Part shown: in pieces, positions 45,951-56,000 of the stretch
Numbering within the stretch: position 1 is the first letter of the stretch
How the letters are laid out: each line of letters opens with the position of its first letter
Assembly (NCBI GenBank): GCA_020636325.1
Contig: JACJYC010000012.1
Location: forward strand, 164,120 to 228,119
DNA length: 64,000 nucleotides
Direction of reading: 5' to 3'
DNA from: Lewinellaceae bacterium
GTDB taxonomy: Bacteria; Bacteroidota; Bacteroidia; Chitinophagales; Saprospiraceae
Notes under the pieces: model-generated
What the model was told of the DNA's origin: nothing
Databases searched by the model: none
What the model saw: the letters and a program-made list of their open reading frames with translations, nothing else
Translations under genes and position numbers: made by a program

Positions 45951-47096
45951 ATGAAATTCGGAACAAAAGCAATTCATGCAGGGGTTGAGCCGGATCCTGC
46001 GACCGGGGCGGTGATGACCCCCATTTACCAAACCTCGACGTACGCGCAGGAGGCCCCGGGCGTGCACAAAGGCTACGAATACGCCCGCACGCAGAACCCG
46101 ACCCGCACAGCGCTGGAAGCCAACGTGGCGGCATTGGAGAACGGCGCCCACGGCATCTGCTTCAGCAGCGGAATGGCTGCCATGGACGCGGTTATGCGAT
46201 TGCTGAACCCGGGCGATGAGATCATCGCGACCAACGACCTGTATGGCGGCAGCTACCGCCTCATGGTGAGGGTATACCAGAAATTCGGGATCAAGGCCCA
46301 CTTTGTGGATATGACCAACCCGGCGGAGGTCAGAAAGGCCATCAACAAAAATACCCGGTTATTCTGGATCGAGACGCCGACCAACCCCATGCTGAATGTC
46401 GTGGACATCCGGCAGATGACGGAGCTGGCGGCGGGTCAGAACATCCTGGTTTGCGTCGACAATACTTTCGCTTCGCCTTATTTGCAAACACCGCTGGATC
46501 TGGGCGCCGATATTGTTGTCCATTCGGCAACCAAATACCTCGGCGGGCACTCGGATACCGTCCTCGGCGCAGTGGTCGTGAAGGACGATGAACTGGCCAA
46601 CCAACTGCATTTCCTGCAAAACGCCGCCGGCGCCGTCCCAGGCCCGCACGATTGTTTCCTGGTACTGCGCGGCATCAAGACCCTGCACCTGCGGGTGGAA
46701 CGCGCCTGCAAAAACGCCAAGAAGATCGCCAGGTTCCTCCAGGGGCACCCCAAGGTGAGCAAAGTATACTATCCCGGATTCAAGGACCATCCGCACCACG
46801 AAACGGCCAAAGCCCAGATGAGGGCCTTCGGGGCAATGGTCTCCTTCGACCTGCAGAAAGACACATTCGAAGACGCCAAGCGGGTACTGAGCAATACCCG
46901 GTTGTTCATCCTGGCAGAATCCCTGGGCGGCGTCGAATCCCTGATCGGCCACCCGGCCAGCATGACCCACGGCTCCATCCCGCGCGAAGAACGGCTCAAG
47001 GTGGGCCTGACCGACTCCCTGATCCGGTTGAGCGTAGGGGTCGAGGACGTCGCTGACCTGATCGAGGACCTGGAGCAGGCGATGGTGAACCTTTGA
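45951..47096 (+). CDS. cystathionine gamma-synthase-type PLP enzyme
   Basis: The product has 381 residues. Diagnostic sequence includes TPIYQTSTYAQ, GYEYARTQNPTR, the SSGMAAMDAV phosphate loop and the PLP lysine in HSATKYLGGHSD (Lys195). SLGGVESLIGHPASMTH near the end is the substrate-carboxylate region. The Cys/Met metabolism family includes cystathionine gamma-synthase, gamma-lyase and beta-lyase. Sequence character favours the synthase or lyase acting in transsulfuration, but the exact reaction needs testing. It is a single gene flanked by repeat tracts, and the 3' hairpin element begins 12 bp after its stop. Confidence 0.9.
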   Translation: MKFGTKAIHAGVEPDPATGAVMTPIYQTSTYAQEAPGVHKGYEYARTQNPTRTALEANVAALENGAHGICFSSGMAAMDAVMRLLNPGDEIIATNDLYGGSYRLMVRVYQKFGIKAHFVDMTNPAEVRKAINKNTRLFWIETPTNPMLNVVDIRQMTELAAGQNILVCVDNTFASPYLQTPLDLGADIVVHSATKYLGGHSDTVLGAVVVKDDELANQLHFLQNAAGAVPGPHDCFLVLRGIKTLHLRVERACKNAKKIARFLQGHPKVSKVYYPGFKDHPHHETAKAQMRAFGAMVSFDLQKDTFEDAKRVLSNTRLFILAESLGGVESLIGHPASMTHGSIPREERLKVGLTDSLIRLSVGVEDVADLIEDLEQAMVNL

Positions 47097-47108
47097 AGGT
47101 TTGTTGGT

Positions 47109-47153
47109 TTGCCGCCTTCGCGCTTGGGCGCTACGGCCGCCGGAGGTTGATTT
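47109..47153 (+). repeat. dispersed 3'-end hairpin element
   Basis: It contains TTGCCGCCTTCGCGC and GCGCTACGGCCGCCGGAGG, with a small internal GCG/CGC stem. It begins 12 bp after the cystathionine enzyme stop, in the sense orientation. Confidence 0.75.
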
Positions 47154-47187
47154 GAGAATTTGTTTTTAAAAATTTTTGTTTAAAATA

Positions 47188-47220
47188 TTTTGTTTTTAAA
47201 ACAAGGCTGTTTTATATTTG
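47188..47220 (+). promoter_or_regulatory. Bacteroidota promoter of the GH73-like gene
   Basis: TTTTG at 47188-47192 and TATATTTG at 47213-47220 are separated by 20 bp, near-ideal spacing, and lie 51 bp before the ATG. Confidence 0.75.
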
Positions 47221-47271
47221 TCTTCCGGCGCAGCAGGAGATGATCTGATCTGTCACAAATAATGCCTGGCC

Positions 47272-47985
47272 ATGAAGGAAGAACAAATAATCAGCGCTTT
47301 ATGGGCATTTCTGAAAAGGAATGCATTCAAAATTTTCATTATTGTCGTGTTGTTGTTTTTGGCTGGAAGGAAAGAGTTCAGTTTTTCCATCAACATGAAC
47401 GCTCCGGACCGAAAGCCTGTAAAAACACAGGAAAAGGTCAAGGAATCCTATACCGAGAACCGGGTGCCCCAACAGGAAGCAGCCGTCACCGACCGACTGG
47501 AGCTGCCCAACTGGTGGAACAAAGGCGGCTCAACGCCCTCAGCTCCGCCGCAGCCCGACGAAGCCGCCGTCACCGCCTATATCCGCAGGTTTGCCCATGT
47601 CGCCGAGGAAGAACAGTCCAAGTTCGGCATACCGGCCTCCATCACCATGGCGAATTCGCTGTACCAGAGCAATGCCGGCCAAAGCGATCCCGCACGGGAC
47701 GCCAATAATCAATTCGGCCTGCCCTGTACGACCGACTGGCTGGGCGAAACGGCCAAATACCAGGGCAATTGCCTGAGGAAATACGAAAATGCCTGGACAA
47801 GCTTCCGCGATCACAGCTATTTTATCACCACCGGGCGTTTTGCGCCGCTCAAAAGCCTGAATGACAAGGACTACAAAGGCTGGGCCAGGAGCCTGGAAAA
47901 ACTGGGCTACAACCAGCAGAAAGGCCTGGCTTCTGAACTGATCAGGATCATTGAAAAATATCAGTTGAATCTGTTGGATGAATGA
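47272..47985 (+). CDS. membrane-anchored GH73 (glucosaminidase-like) protein with altered catalytic site
   Basis: The product has 237 residues. It has one membrane helix (about 19-32), a linker, and a glucosaminidase fold from about 95 (PASITMANSLYQSNAGQSD, NNQFGLPC, YNQQKGLASELIRIIEKY). In active family members the helix reads ILESGWG or similar, with Glu as general acid. Here the aligned residue is Gln132 (codon 47665-47667, CAG), and the GW pair is NA. The rest of the fold is preserved, so this may be a cell-wall-binding pseudoenzyme or use another acid. It has its own promoter. The 48-bp hairpin element overlaps the last two bases of its stop codon. Confidence 0.82.
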   Translation: MKEEQIISALWAFLKRNAFKIFIIVVLLFLAGRKEFSFSINMNAPDRKPVKTQEKVKESYTENRVPQQEAAVTDRLELPNWWNKGGSTPSAPPQPDEAAVTAYIRRFAHVAEEEQSKFGIPASITMANSLYQSNAGQSDPARDANNQFGLPCTTDWLGETAKYQGNCLRKYENAWTSFRDHSYFITTGRFAPLKSLNDKDYKGWARSLEKLGYNQQKGLASELIRIIEKYQLNLLDE

Positions 47986-48031
47986 GGAACTACCTCCTTC
48001 GCTCTTGATGAGCTACGGCGGTCGGGGGAGG
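47984..48031 (+). repeat. 48-bp hairpin element, sense copy
   Basis: It is identical over 48 bp to the reverse complement of 52970-53017. The core reads CTACCTCCTTCGCTC then GAGCTACGGCGG, and ends GGGGGAGG, so its ends can pair. It begins within the TGA of the GH73-like gene. Confidence 0.9.
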
Positions 48032-48112
48032 AATCGAGCCTGGAGGGAATTGATCCCCTGCCACTGGGGTTTTGACCATCCTAACGGAGCCTGTTGGAAT
48101 ACGACAGGAAAA

Positions 48113-49654
48113 TCAAAGGGGAATGTTGCCGTGTTTTTTCCTGGGATTGCGCACCACCTTGTTCTCCAGCATGGCGAAGGCCTTGATCAGCTTGCGGCGG
48201 GTTTCTGCGGGGTCGATGACCTCGTCGATGAAGCCGCGTTCGGCGGCCAGGTAGGGGTGTGCAAAGAGTTCCTGGTATTCCTTTTCCTTCTCCAGGGCCA
48301 TGGCAGCGGGGTTTTCCGCCGACTGGATCTCCTTCTTGAAAATGATCTCGGCAGCGCCTTTTGCGCCCATTACGGCGATCTCGGCAGAAGGCCAGGCGTA
48401 ATTCAGGTCGGCGCCGATATGTTTGGAGTTCATCACGTCATAAGCGCCGCCGTAGGCCTTCCGGGTGATGAGCGTAACCCGGGGCACGGTAGCCTCGCTG
48501 AAGGCATACAGCAGTTTGGCGCCGTTGGTGATGATCCCGTTCCACTCCTGGTCGGTACCCGGCAGGAAACCCGGTACGTCCACCAGGACGAAGAGGGGAA
48601 TATTGAAAGAATCGCAGAAACGGACAAACCGGGCTGCTTTCCGCGAGCTGTTCACATCCAGGACGCCGGCCAGGCTCATGGGCTGGTTGCCGACAATGCC
48701 GATGGAGCGGCCTGCCAGGCGAGCAAACCCGACGATGATGTTCTCGGCAAAATCCGGGTGGATTTCCAGGAACGACCCTTCATCCGTTATGCCGTTGACC
48801 ACCTCGCGCATGTCGTAGGGCGACTGCGGGTTGGGCGGGATGATCTCCCGCAGGCCGGGCCTGAATTCATCCCCGGTTTCAAAAGGCCGGTGATCGGGTT
48901 TTTCTTCACAATTCTGGGGCAGGTAAGCCAGCAGCCTTTTGACTTTCTCAATGCAATCCAGGTCGTTATCGGCCGTCAGGTGGGTCACCCCCGACTTGGA
49001 GGCGTGGGTTTGCGCCCCGCCCAATTCCTCAGCCGAAACCTCCTCATTGGTGACGGTTTTGACCACATTCGGACCGGTGACGAACATATAGGAGGTGTGT
49101 TCGACCATGATGGTGAAATCGGTCATGGCCGGCGAATAGACCGCGCCGCCCGCACAAGGCCCCATGATGGCCGATATCTGCGGGATGACGCCGGATGCCA
49201 TTACATTCCGGTAAAAGATATCGGCGTATCCGCCCAGGGAGCGCACACCTTCCTGGATGCGGGCGCCGCCGGAGTCGTTGAGCCCGATCAGGGGGGCGCC
49301 GTTTTGCATGGCCAGGTCCATGATCTTGCAGATCTTTTCGGCGTGGGTTTCGGACAGGGAGCCGCCGAAGACGGTAAAATCCTGGGAAAAGACGTAAACG
49401 AGGCGGCCGTTGACCGTCCCGTAACCGGTCACTACGCCGTCGCCGAGGACTTTTTGTTTGTCCATGCCGAAGTCGCTGGTCCGGTGCACCACCAGGCCGC
49501 CGATCTCTTCAAACGATCCCTCATCGAGCAGCAACCGGACGCGCTCATGGGCGGTCAGTTTCCCTTTCTTGTGCTGGGACTCGATGCGATCAGTTCCGCC
49601 GCCCAGTTTCGATTCAGCTATTTTGTGCCTGAGTTTGTCCAGTTTGCCGTTCAT
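48113..49654 (-). CDS. acyl-CoA carboxylase carboxyltransferase beta subunit (propionyl-CoA type)
   Basis: The product has 513 residues covering both halves of the carboxyltransferase fold. Motifs include GKLTAHERVRLLLDEGSFEE, GGSLSETHAEKICKIMDLAM, IGLNDSGGARIQEG and IMGPCAGGAVYSPA in the N-half, and DVPGFLPGTDQEWNGIITNG and ITRKAYGGAYDVMNSKH in the C-half. It transfers carboxyl from carboxybiotin to acyl-CoA (propionyl, or perhaps methylcrotonyl or acetyl). Length and motifs fit the propionyl-CoA type. The biotin carboxylase/carrier partner is not adjacent. It is convergent with the GH73-like gene. Confidence 0.93.
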   Translation of the reverse strand: MNGKLDKLRHKIAESKLGGGTDRIESQHKKGKLTAHERVRLLLDEGSFEEIGGLVVHRTSDFGMDKQKVLGDGVVTGYGTVNGRLVYVFSQDFTVFGGSLSETHAEKICKIMDLAMQNGAPLIGLNDSGGARIQEGVRSLGGYADIFYRNVMASGVIPQISAIMGPCAGGAVYSPAMTDFTIMVEHTSYMFVTGPNVVKTVTNEEVSAEELGGAQTHASKSGVTHLTADNDLDCIEKVKRLLAYLPQNCEEKPDHRPFETGDEFRPGLREIIPPNPQSPYDMREVVNGITDEGSFLEIHPDFAENIIVGFARLAGRSIGIVGNQPMSLAGVLDVNSSRKAARFVRFCDSFNIPLFVLVDVPGFLPGTDQEWNGIITNGAKLLYAFSEATVPRVTLITRKAYGGAYDVMNSKHIGADLNYAWPSAEIAVMGAKGAAEIIFKKEIQSAENPAAMALEKEKEYQELFAHPYLAAERGFIDEVIDPAETRRKLIKAFAMLENKVVRNPRKKHGNIPL

Positions 49655-49710
49655 ATTGTGGATTATTCCGTTTTACCAGGCCGTTCAGGCCCATGGTCGT
49701 CATGTCGGGA

Positions 49711-51954
49711 TCATTTCAATTTAGCCGCCGCGTCCCTGTACCGGGTGGCATTGCCGGAGTCGCCCAGGAGGTCGTAGATGGTAGCGGTCAATTCATACCC
49801 TGCCTTGAACTTGGGGTTGTACTGTACCGATTGCTGGGCGTATTTCAGGGCCAGGGTAAGGTCGTTCCTGCGTTGATACAGCAGCGCCAGGTAATAATGT
49901 GCAATGCTGATCTCTTCGTTCACCTCGATGATGCGCTGGAAGGAGGCCAGGGCTTCCGGTTCCTTGCCCTGGTTGAGTTGGGCAATGCCCAGCGCGTAAA
50001 GCCCTTTTTCATCGTCGGGCGCTATTTTAAGGGCTTCATTGGCGGCGGATTCGGCCAGCGGGTATTTGGCCTGGCTGTTATAGGCATTTGCCAATCCGAT
50101 CCATCCCAGTTCGTCATCCGGGTGATCGGCGGTCGCCGCCTGAAAATGCTGGGTGGCCCCGGCCCAATCCTGTTTGGCCAGTGCAGCTTCGCCGGCTGCA
50201 GCATCCTTGGTTTCATCGCGTTCGATTACGGTCAGCGGTACGCCGTTGGCGGTAATTTCGCCGATTGTCCTGCTGGTCGGCCACTTGCCGCTTCTCAGGT
50301 GGGGGCCGCGAATGAAGCGGGTCGGGAAAATGCCGTAATCCCAGGCTTTGGTATACCGGCTGCCGAAGCGGACGTATTCCACTTTGACCTTGCCCGAATA
50401 AGCCGGATCAAGGCTTCGAATGACATTGTAATAAAAGTGCGTACCGATGGTGATGGTATCGGTCATCCCGGGGCTGAGGATTTTCTGGTCTTCCATCCAC
50501 TCCACAGCCTGTTTGACGCTCACGCCCCAGTAATCCGATTCATATTCACCGAAAGCGCCTTTTTCTCCACCGGCAAGCGGGTTGAAATAGGTATAGGAAT
50601 AAAAGGGATTCCGGACTACAAACAGCGTTGCATCCAGCAGGCTCAGGCCGAGCACGGCCCAAACGGCAATTGCGGCGATCTGTTTGCCTGCTGTCCGCCT
50701 GACCAGCATTTCCCAGAAAAGGGCAGCAGCGATGAGCAGCAACGGATACACGAACAGAAGGTGACGCCATCCGTCATAGAGCGGGGCGTGTTTGGCCACA
50801 ATGTAGACAACCGGAAAGAGCCCGGCGAAAAGGACCACGATCACGTTCATCGGTCCGAATCGTTTCATCAGGCTTCTGATCAGCGCCAGCGAGCCCAGGA
50901 TGCCCGCCAGCACGCCCAATGCGATGGTAATGGACATCCACCTGGGTGCGTAGTACGCCGGCACGACGTTGGACATGATATTCGACCCTTCAAACAGCAC
51001 CCGGATCCGGACGTCGAATTTGGAGAACAGGGCCAGCGCTTCCAGGGTATGTTTGACCGGCGATTGGAGGGCGTACGGCCAGAACAGGATGGCCAAAACA
51101 AAAGCGACAACGCCGGCGCCGAGGCCGAAAACCGCATAGCGCAACAGGTTATTCCGCCATTCGCGGTCAAAGCTCAGCCGGTTGCGGAGCAGGAAATCGA
51201 TCCCCAGGAACATGGCCGTATAGATCAGCACGAGCAAGCCGCCTGCACGGGTGCCGATGGCCAATGCGGCGCCCAATATAAAACCGATGATCTCTTTATT
51301 TGAAGGTCTGGGCATGGCTTTAAGGCAGCGGTACAGGTAATACATGGAGATCACGTAGCCTGCCGCAAAGGGGATATCCTTGGGATTCATGGCCGCATGC
51401 CCCAGCAGCCGCGGCGAGGCCAGGAGCAGCAAAAAGCCGATAAACCCGGCGCGGTATCCGCCCAGATCCCGGATAAACAAGCCGGAAAAGAGCAGGATCA
51501 GGATCCCCAGGCCCGCGTTGAAGAGGTGCCTGACATGCTGATACCCGGGGTCTTTGGGTTCAAAACCAAGGGACCGGTTGATCAGCCCGGTGGTCAGGTC
51601 AAAAAAACCGCCGTAATACTTGACGTATTTTTGGTAACTCTCCTCTTTTTCATAAAGGACTGCCGTATTCTTCCCGAAAGAGAGGTAATAGTCGACCAGC
51701 TTTTCCGAATACTCATCGTGGAATTTCTCATCGCCGTTGATGCCGGTTTGAGGGGCCGTAAACAACAGGAATGCCGACAGGAAGACGAACATGCCCCAGA
51801 ACAGGCGTTTGAACAGGAGCTGGTCTTCAGCGGGTTCGGCGCCGTAAAGCTGTTCGGCGGATACCCCCTGCACGGCTTTGGCAGGAGCGGCCTGCGCCGC
51901 CTTCGGGCGTTTCGCTGATGAAGATCCTTTTTTCCTGGCGGGCTTATTGGACAT
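49711..51954 (-). CDS. GT-C-fold membrane glycosyltransferase-like protein with C-terminal TPRs
   Basis: The product has 747 residues. A Lys/Ala-rich cytosolic N-terminus precedes about ten membrane helices (about 50-440). The first periplasmic loop has INGDEKFHDEYSEKLVDYY, where the acidic residues mark the GT-C active site of lipid-carrier-dependent glycosyltransferases. A periplasmic region follows and TPR-like repeats close the protein (about 600-740: WIGLANAYNSQAKYPLAESA; KGLYALGIAQLNQGKEPEAL). It probably attaches a sugar to a protein or lipid outside the inner membrane. The methyltransferase gene lies 29 bp upstream in the same direction. Confidence 0.78.
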   Translation of the reverse strand: MSNKPARKKGSSSAKRPKAAQAAPAKAVQGVSAEQLYGAEPAEDQLLFKRLFWGMFVFLSAFLLFTAPQTGINGDEKFHDEYSEKLVDYYLSFGKNTAVLYEKEESYQKYVKYYGGFFDLTTGLINRSLGFEPKDPGYQHVRHLFNAGLGILILLFSGLFIRDLGGYRAGFIGFLLLLASPRLLGHAAMNPKDIPFAAGYVISMYYLYRCLKAMPRPSNKEIIGFILGAALAIGTRAGGLLVLIYTAMFLGIDFLLRNRLSFDREWRNNLLRYAVFGLGAGVVAFVLAILFWPYALQSPVKHTLEALALFSKFDVRIRVLFEGSNIMSNVVPAYYAPRWMSITIALGVLAGILGSLALIRSLMKRFGPMNVIVVLFAGLFPVVYIVAKHAPLYDGWRHLLFVYPLLLIAAALFWEMLVRRTAGKQIAAIAVWAVLGLSLLDATLFVVRNPFYSYTYFNPLAGGEKGAFGEYESDYWGVSVKQAVEWMEDQKILSPGMTDTITIGTHFYYNVIRSLDPAYSGKVKVEYVRFGSRYTKAWDYGIFPTRFIRGPHLRSGKWPTSRTIGEITANGVPLTVIERDETKDAAAGEAALAKQDWAGATQHFQAATADHPDDELGWIGLANAYNSQAKYPLAESAANEALKIAPDDEKGLYALGIAQLNQGKEPEALASFQRIIEVNEEISIAHYYLALLYQRRNDLTLALKYAQQSVQYNPKFKAGYELTATIYDLLGDSGNATRYRDAAAKLK

Positions 51955-51983
51955 AGAAATCGGTTTAAACTTCGGCGTCTCCC

Positions 51984-52730
51984 CTACCCTTCCTTCCCGG
52001 CAATGCAGTAGACGCTGACGCCGAAGGGAAACCGGAGATACCGGGTGAGTACGTTTTCAGTGCGGAGCAGCCCCAACAAAACGCGGTTGACGATGGCCGG
52101 CGACGGCTTGAGATCGGCATCCGGCGATTCCAGCCGGCCGAGTTTTTGCAGGGCTTTCCGGAGCAAACGGTAAAACAGTATCGGCAAAAATAACGTAAAG
52201 TTCCAATACCCCTGGCGTTGAACGGTAAAATGTGCGTCCAAAACCTTGCCCGTCAGTTCTTTTGACGTATATCGCCTGAAATGATGGTTGACCACGTCAT
52301 GCGGGCTCCAGAGGAACATATAGGCCGGAACAAAGAGGATGAGCCGCCCTCCGGGTTTGAGCAGTTTTTGCCAATTGTCCAAGGCCCGGCGGTCCTCATT
52401 GAGGTGTTCCAGGCAATCGGAAGCGACGATATAATCGAAGTGGTTTTCCGGCAGTTCGATCCGGGTTGCATCCATTTTATAGACGTGGTCCAACCCTTTG
52501 GCCTTGCAGGCCGCTATGGCTTCATCGCTGATGTCCACCCCGTAGACCTGCCCGGGTTCGGCGCCGCTGTCGATCAGTTCGCTCAACAGGAAGCCGGAGG
52601 AACAGCCGATGTCGAGGTATTTTTTCCCGGGGCCAATTTCCATCAGGCTGATCACTTTCTTTCTCCGGGCCACAAACCAGAAATGCGTTCGTTCGAGTTG
52701 GTGGTACTGTTTTTCGTAGGTTTTATCCAT
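51984..52730 (-). CDS. SAM-dependent class I methyltransferase
   Basis: The product has 248 residues. Motif I is KKYLDIGCSSGFLLSE, the acidic end of beta 2 lies in VYGVDISDEA, and motifs II/III are HFDYIVASDCLEHL and LLKPGGRLILFVPAYMF. The C-terminal part has a hydrophobic helix (FTLFLPILFYRLLRKAL), suggesting membrane association. It resembles methyltransferases found with glycan and polyprenol-glycan genes and is 29 bp from the GT-C gene, so joint action on a surface glycan is plausible. A minus-strand -7 box (TATATTTG) lies at 52750-52757, 20 bp before its ATG. Confidence 0.88.
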   Translation of the reverse strand: MDKTYEKQYHQLERTHFWFVARRKKVISLMEIGPGKKYLDIGCSSGFLLSELIDSGAEPGQVYGVDISDEAIAACKAKGLDHVYKMDATRIELPENHFDYIVASDCLEHLNEDRRALDNWQKLLKPGGRLILFVPAYMFLWSPHDVVNHHFRRYTSKELTGKVLDAHFTVQRQGYWNFTLFLPILFYRLLRKALQKLGRLESPDADLKPSPAIVNRVLLGLLRTENVLTRYLRFPFGVSVYCIAGKEG

Positions 52731-52749
52731 TTCAACGCGTTACTGGGGG

Positions 52750-52757
52750 CAAATATA
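52750..52757 (-). promoter_or_regulatory. TAnnTTTG -7 box of the methyltransferase/GT-C operon
   Basis: CAAATATA on the plus strand is TATATTTG on the minus strand, 20 bp upstream of the ATG at 52730. The -33 region falls in a GATTGATTC repeat tract. Confidence 0.6.
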
Positions 52758-52763
52758 GGGATT

Positions 52764-52880
52764 GTTCAATTGATTGGATTGATTGGATTGAATCGATTGG
52801 GTCGATTGAGTCGATTGATTCGATTGATTCGATTGATTCGATTGAGTCGATTGATTCGATTGAGTCGATTGATTCGATTT
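52764..52880. repeat. GATTGATTC nonamer microsatellite
   Basis: About twelve 9-bp units with GATTGATTC and GATTGAGTC variants lie directly upstream of the methyltransferase -7 box. Confidence 0.88.
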
Positions 52881-52969
52881 TAAATGTCCGTCGGTTGGTC
52901 AGGTCAATCCAAACATTCGATTCAATCGGCTTAATCGATTCAATTCCCCGATTCCTCAATTCTTCAGTT

Positions 52970-53017
52970 CCTCCCCCGACCGCCGTAGCTCATCAAGAGC
53001 GAAGGAGGTAGTTCCTC
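52970..53017 (-). repeat. 48-bp hairpin element, antisense copy
   Basis: It is the exact reverse complement of 47984-48031. It lies 75 bp past the stop of the minus-strand CHRD gene, so it is again sense for the upstream gene. Confidence 0.9.
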
Positions 53018-53092
53018 ACCAAAAAAAGCTCCGGAGGAAAATCCCGCCGGAGCCATATTTTGAGCTAATCCGATTTTGGGGCTATTCGAAGA

Positions 53093-56000
53093 TTAGAGCT
53101 TACTGATCTGTTGGCCCCCCAGGAACTTGCCGGCCTTGTCGTAGATGTACACGAACAGCAGGCCTGACGGGGTATCCGCCGGGATATGGAGGTCGAACCG
53201 GTTTTCACCAGGAGCGATGGATTCGGACTGGGCGCTGACCAGTTGGCCGGAGGCATTCCAGACCCGGATCAAACCGTCAATCCCGACATTGGAATTCACC
53301 CGGATTTGGGCTTGCTGATCGCCGGTAAGGGGGTTGGGGAAAACGGCGATATCCTGAAGCAGATTCAAGTCTCTGGTCCCGGTCAGGTTGCCGCGCATCA
53401 GGGTCACATCCGACCCGTCGGCGGGGGTTTGGTTGCAACCGTCGGAGACAACGACGCGATGGTAGAGGGTGACGGAAGCGCCGACCGATACGCCGTTGGC
53501 AGCCAGCAGAGCATCGACCGTAGCGAAATCGGTGATGAAAGTCTGGGCATTGCCGACATTGGTCTGGAACAGGATCGTATTGAATTCCGCATCCAGGGCC
53601 AATTGCCAGATGTAGACCACTTCGTTGCCGTCGGGATCGGCGGCGGGCAGCCAGGTGGCCGCAAATTCGGTGGTCGGCAGACCCTCGATGGCAATGGCCG
53701 AACCGGCTACCGGGGTCTGGATCAGGGCGTCAGCTGCGGGAAAACGATTGAGGTCTTGCAGGACCTGGCTCCGGATCTCACCCGGGTTATTGGTGGTTGA
53801 ATGGATATTGGCGTAGAAATTGCCGCTGTACAGCGCATCAAGCTGATCGGAGGTCAGGGCAAAGGAATTGTCGGCCGCGGCATAAACCCCGGCTTTCAGG
53901 TCGCCCGAGACCGTTGTATTCAGCGGTACGGAGATGCCGCCTGTACCGCCGGGGCCGCCGGTATGGAGGTGCGCACCGCCGCCGATATTGGCTGCAAAAT
54001 CGCCCTGGAGGCCGGCAAAGCTGCCGGTTACGGTCAATTTATCCCCGATCAGTTCGAGCTTGAGCGCGCCTCTGGCGGAGGAAGCCGTGGGTTGCACCTC
54101 ATTCAGGCCTGCGAGTGATGCCGTAAAGTAGGAATTGGCCAGGGGCAGGACCTGCCCGCGCAGTTCTCCGCCCGCATGGGAAGCCGAATGGATGTTCACA
54201 TAAAACAGCCGTTGACGGAGGGTGTCCAAAATGCCGGATGTGATCGGGAAGGTATTATTAGCGGCCATGAACGTACCTGCTCTTAGGGAGCCGTCCACGG
54301 TAGCTGCTATCGGGATCTTGATCCCTCCGTTGGTGCCGGCCAGGCCGGTATGGATATGAGCGCCGCCGGCTACATTAGCCGCGAAATCGCTTTCCAACCC
54401 GGAGAACGACCCCGATCCGATGACCTGTTGCCCGTTGACCTCCAACATAACGAGGCCTTTTGCACCGGTCCGTATGGGATTGCTTTCACCGGCCCCTGAT
54501 ATGATGCTTGAAAAATAGGTCATGGCATCCGGCAGCAATTGCCCGCGGATTTCCCCGCCTGCATGGGTAAGGGTATGCAGGTTGACATAACAACCTCTGG
54601 TCATCAAGGCTGCGCGCTGGTCGGCGGTCAGCGTAAAGGTATTGAGGTCCGCCATAAAGGCGCCGCCGAGCGAATCGGCATCCAGGGTCGAGACCAACGG
54701 CAGGGCAATAGGGCCGTTCGTGCCTGCCATCCCGATGTGAATATGGGCTCCGCCCGCCAGCGCGAGGTTGATCAGGCTGGTCAGGTTGTCATAGGAACCC
54801 GAAACCGTCAGCCGGTTGCCGGTCAATTCCGCCTTGACCAGGCCCCTGGCCCGGGTTGAGAAACCAGCCAATTCAAAATTGCTGGACATGAATGCCGTAA
54901 ATACCGCCTGGCTTTCCGGCAGCAGTTGCCCGCGGATCTCGCCGGCAGCAAAATTCATAGAATGGACATTGGCGTAAAACCGCCTGTCGTACAGGGCAGC
55001 TTTCTGTTCCGAGGTCAGGACATACCTGTTGGAGGTCGCCTGGAACTTCCCGCCCAAATTATTGGCATCCAGATCGATGTCCAACGGGATGCTGATACCG
55101 CCGTTGGCGCCTGCAATGCCGGTATGCAGGTGTGCGCCGCCGGAAATGGCGGTATTGACTTCAGTTCCCAGGTTCCCGAAAGAACCGGAGACGATCAGGG
55201 TATCGTCAATCACTTCGGCCACCAGCAATCCCCTGCCGGTGGTGGTCACGACGCTTGATTCGTCTGAGCCCGCGATATGGGCCCTGAAGACCGTTTGCGC
55301 CCTGCCGAGCACCTGACCGCGGATCTCTCCGCCGGCATTTGTTGAGGAGTGGATATTGGCATACATGTTCCGCGCCTCCAAAGCTGCCCTTTGCTGAGAG
55401 GTCAGGACAAATTTGTTATCCGCGGCCTCAAAAGTACCGCTCTTCAAATCGGCATTTATGGTGGAAGTCAGACTGATGGAAATGCCGCCGTTTTGTCCGG
55501 CGATCCCCGTATGCAGGTGGGCGCCGCCGGCTACATTGGCCGCAAAATCACCGGTTAGTTCGGCAAATGATCCGGACACCACAAGGGTGTCTTCATGGAC
55601 CTCCAGCACCAGGGCGCCGTGGCCGTTCGTAAGGTTGGTAGGCAATTCGTTGTTGCCAAAGAAATTGACGGTGTAGTAATCGTCCGAATCCGGCAAAAGC
55701 TGCCCGCGGATCTCGCCGCCCGCATACAGTGTTGTATGAATATTGACATACATTCTGCGCTCCTGCAAAGCAGTGATCTGATCCGTCGAAAGGGTAAACG
55801 TATTCAGGACAGCCAGGTAATTGCCGCCGTGAAGGTCGGCGTCGGGTGTGGCCACCAAAGGGATCTGGATCCCGCCGTTCTGCCCGGCCAATCCGAGGTG
55901 GATATGGGATCCGCCGGCAACGGTAGCGTCAAAAAGGCCTTTCAGCCCGGAAAACTCGCCGGTAACCACCAGCGTATTGCCGGTCAGCACCGCCTCAATT

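Larger units (their letters stand above)
52731..53092. other. 362-bp intergenic region with nonamer tract and hairpin element
   Basis: No gene. It contains a -7 box (52750-52757, minus strand), a GATTGATTC nonamer tract (52764-52880) reaching into the -33 position, ATTCCTCA repeats (52945-52970) and a 48-bp hairpin element (52970-53017). Confidence 0.75.

Noticed and set aside
47978..49777. 599-residue open frame on the plus strand
   Set aside because: It lies antisense to the acyl-CoA carboxylase gene, whose motifs are unmistakable.
49693..51303. 536-residue open frame on the plus strand
   Set aside because: It is antisense to the GT-C/TPR gene and shows low-complexity shadow composition.
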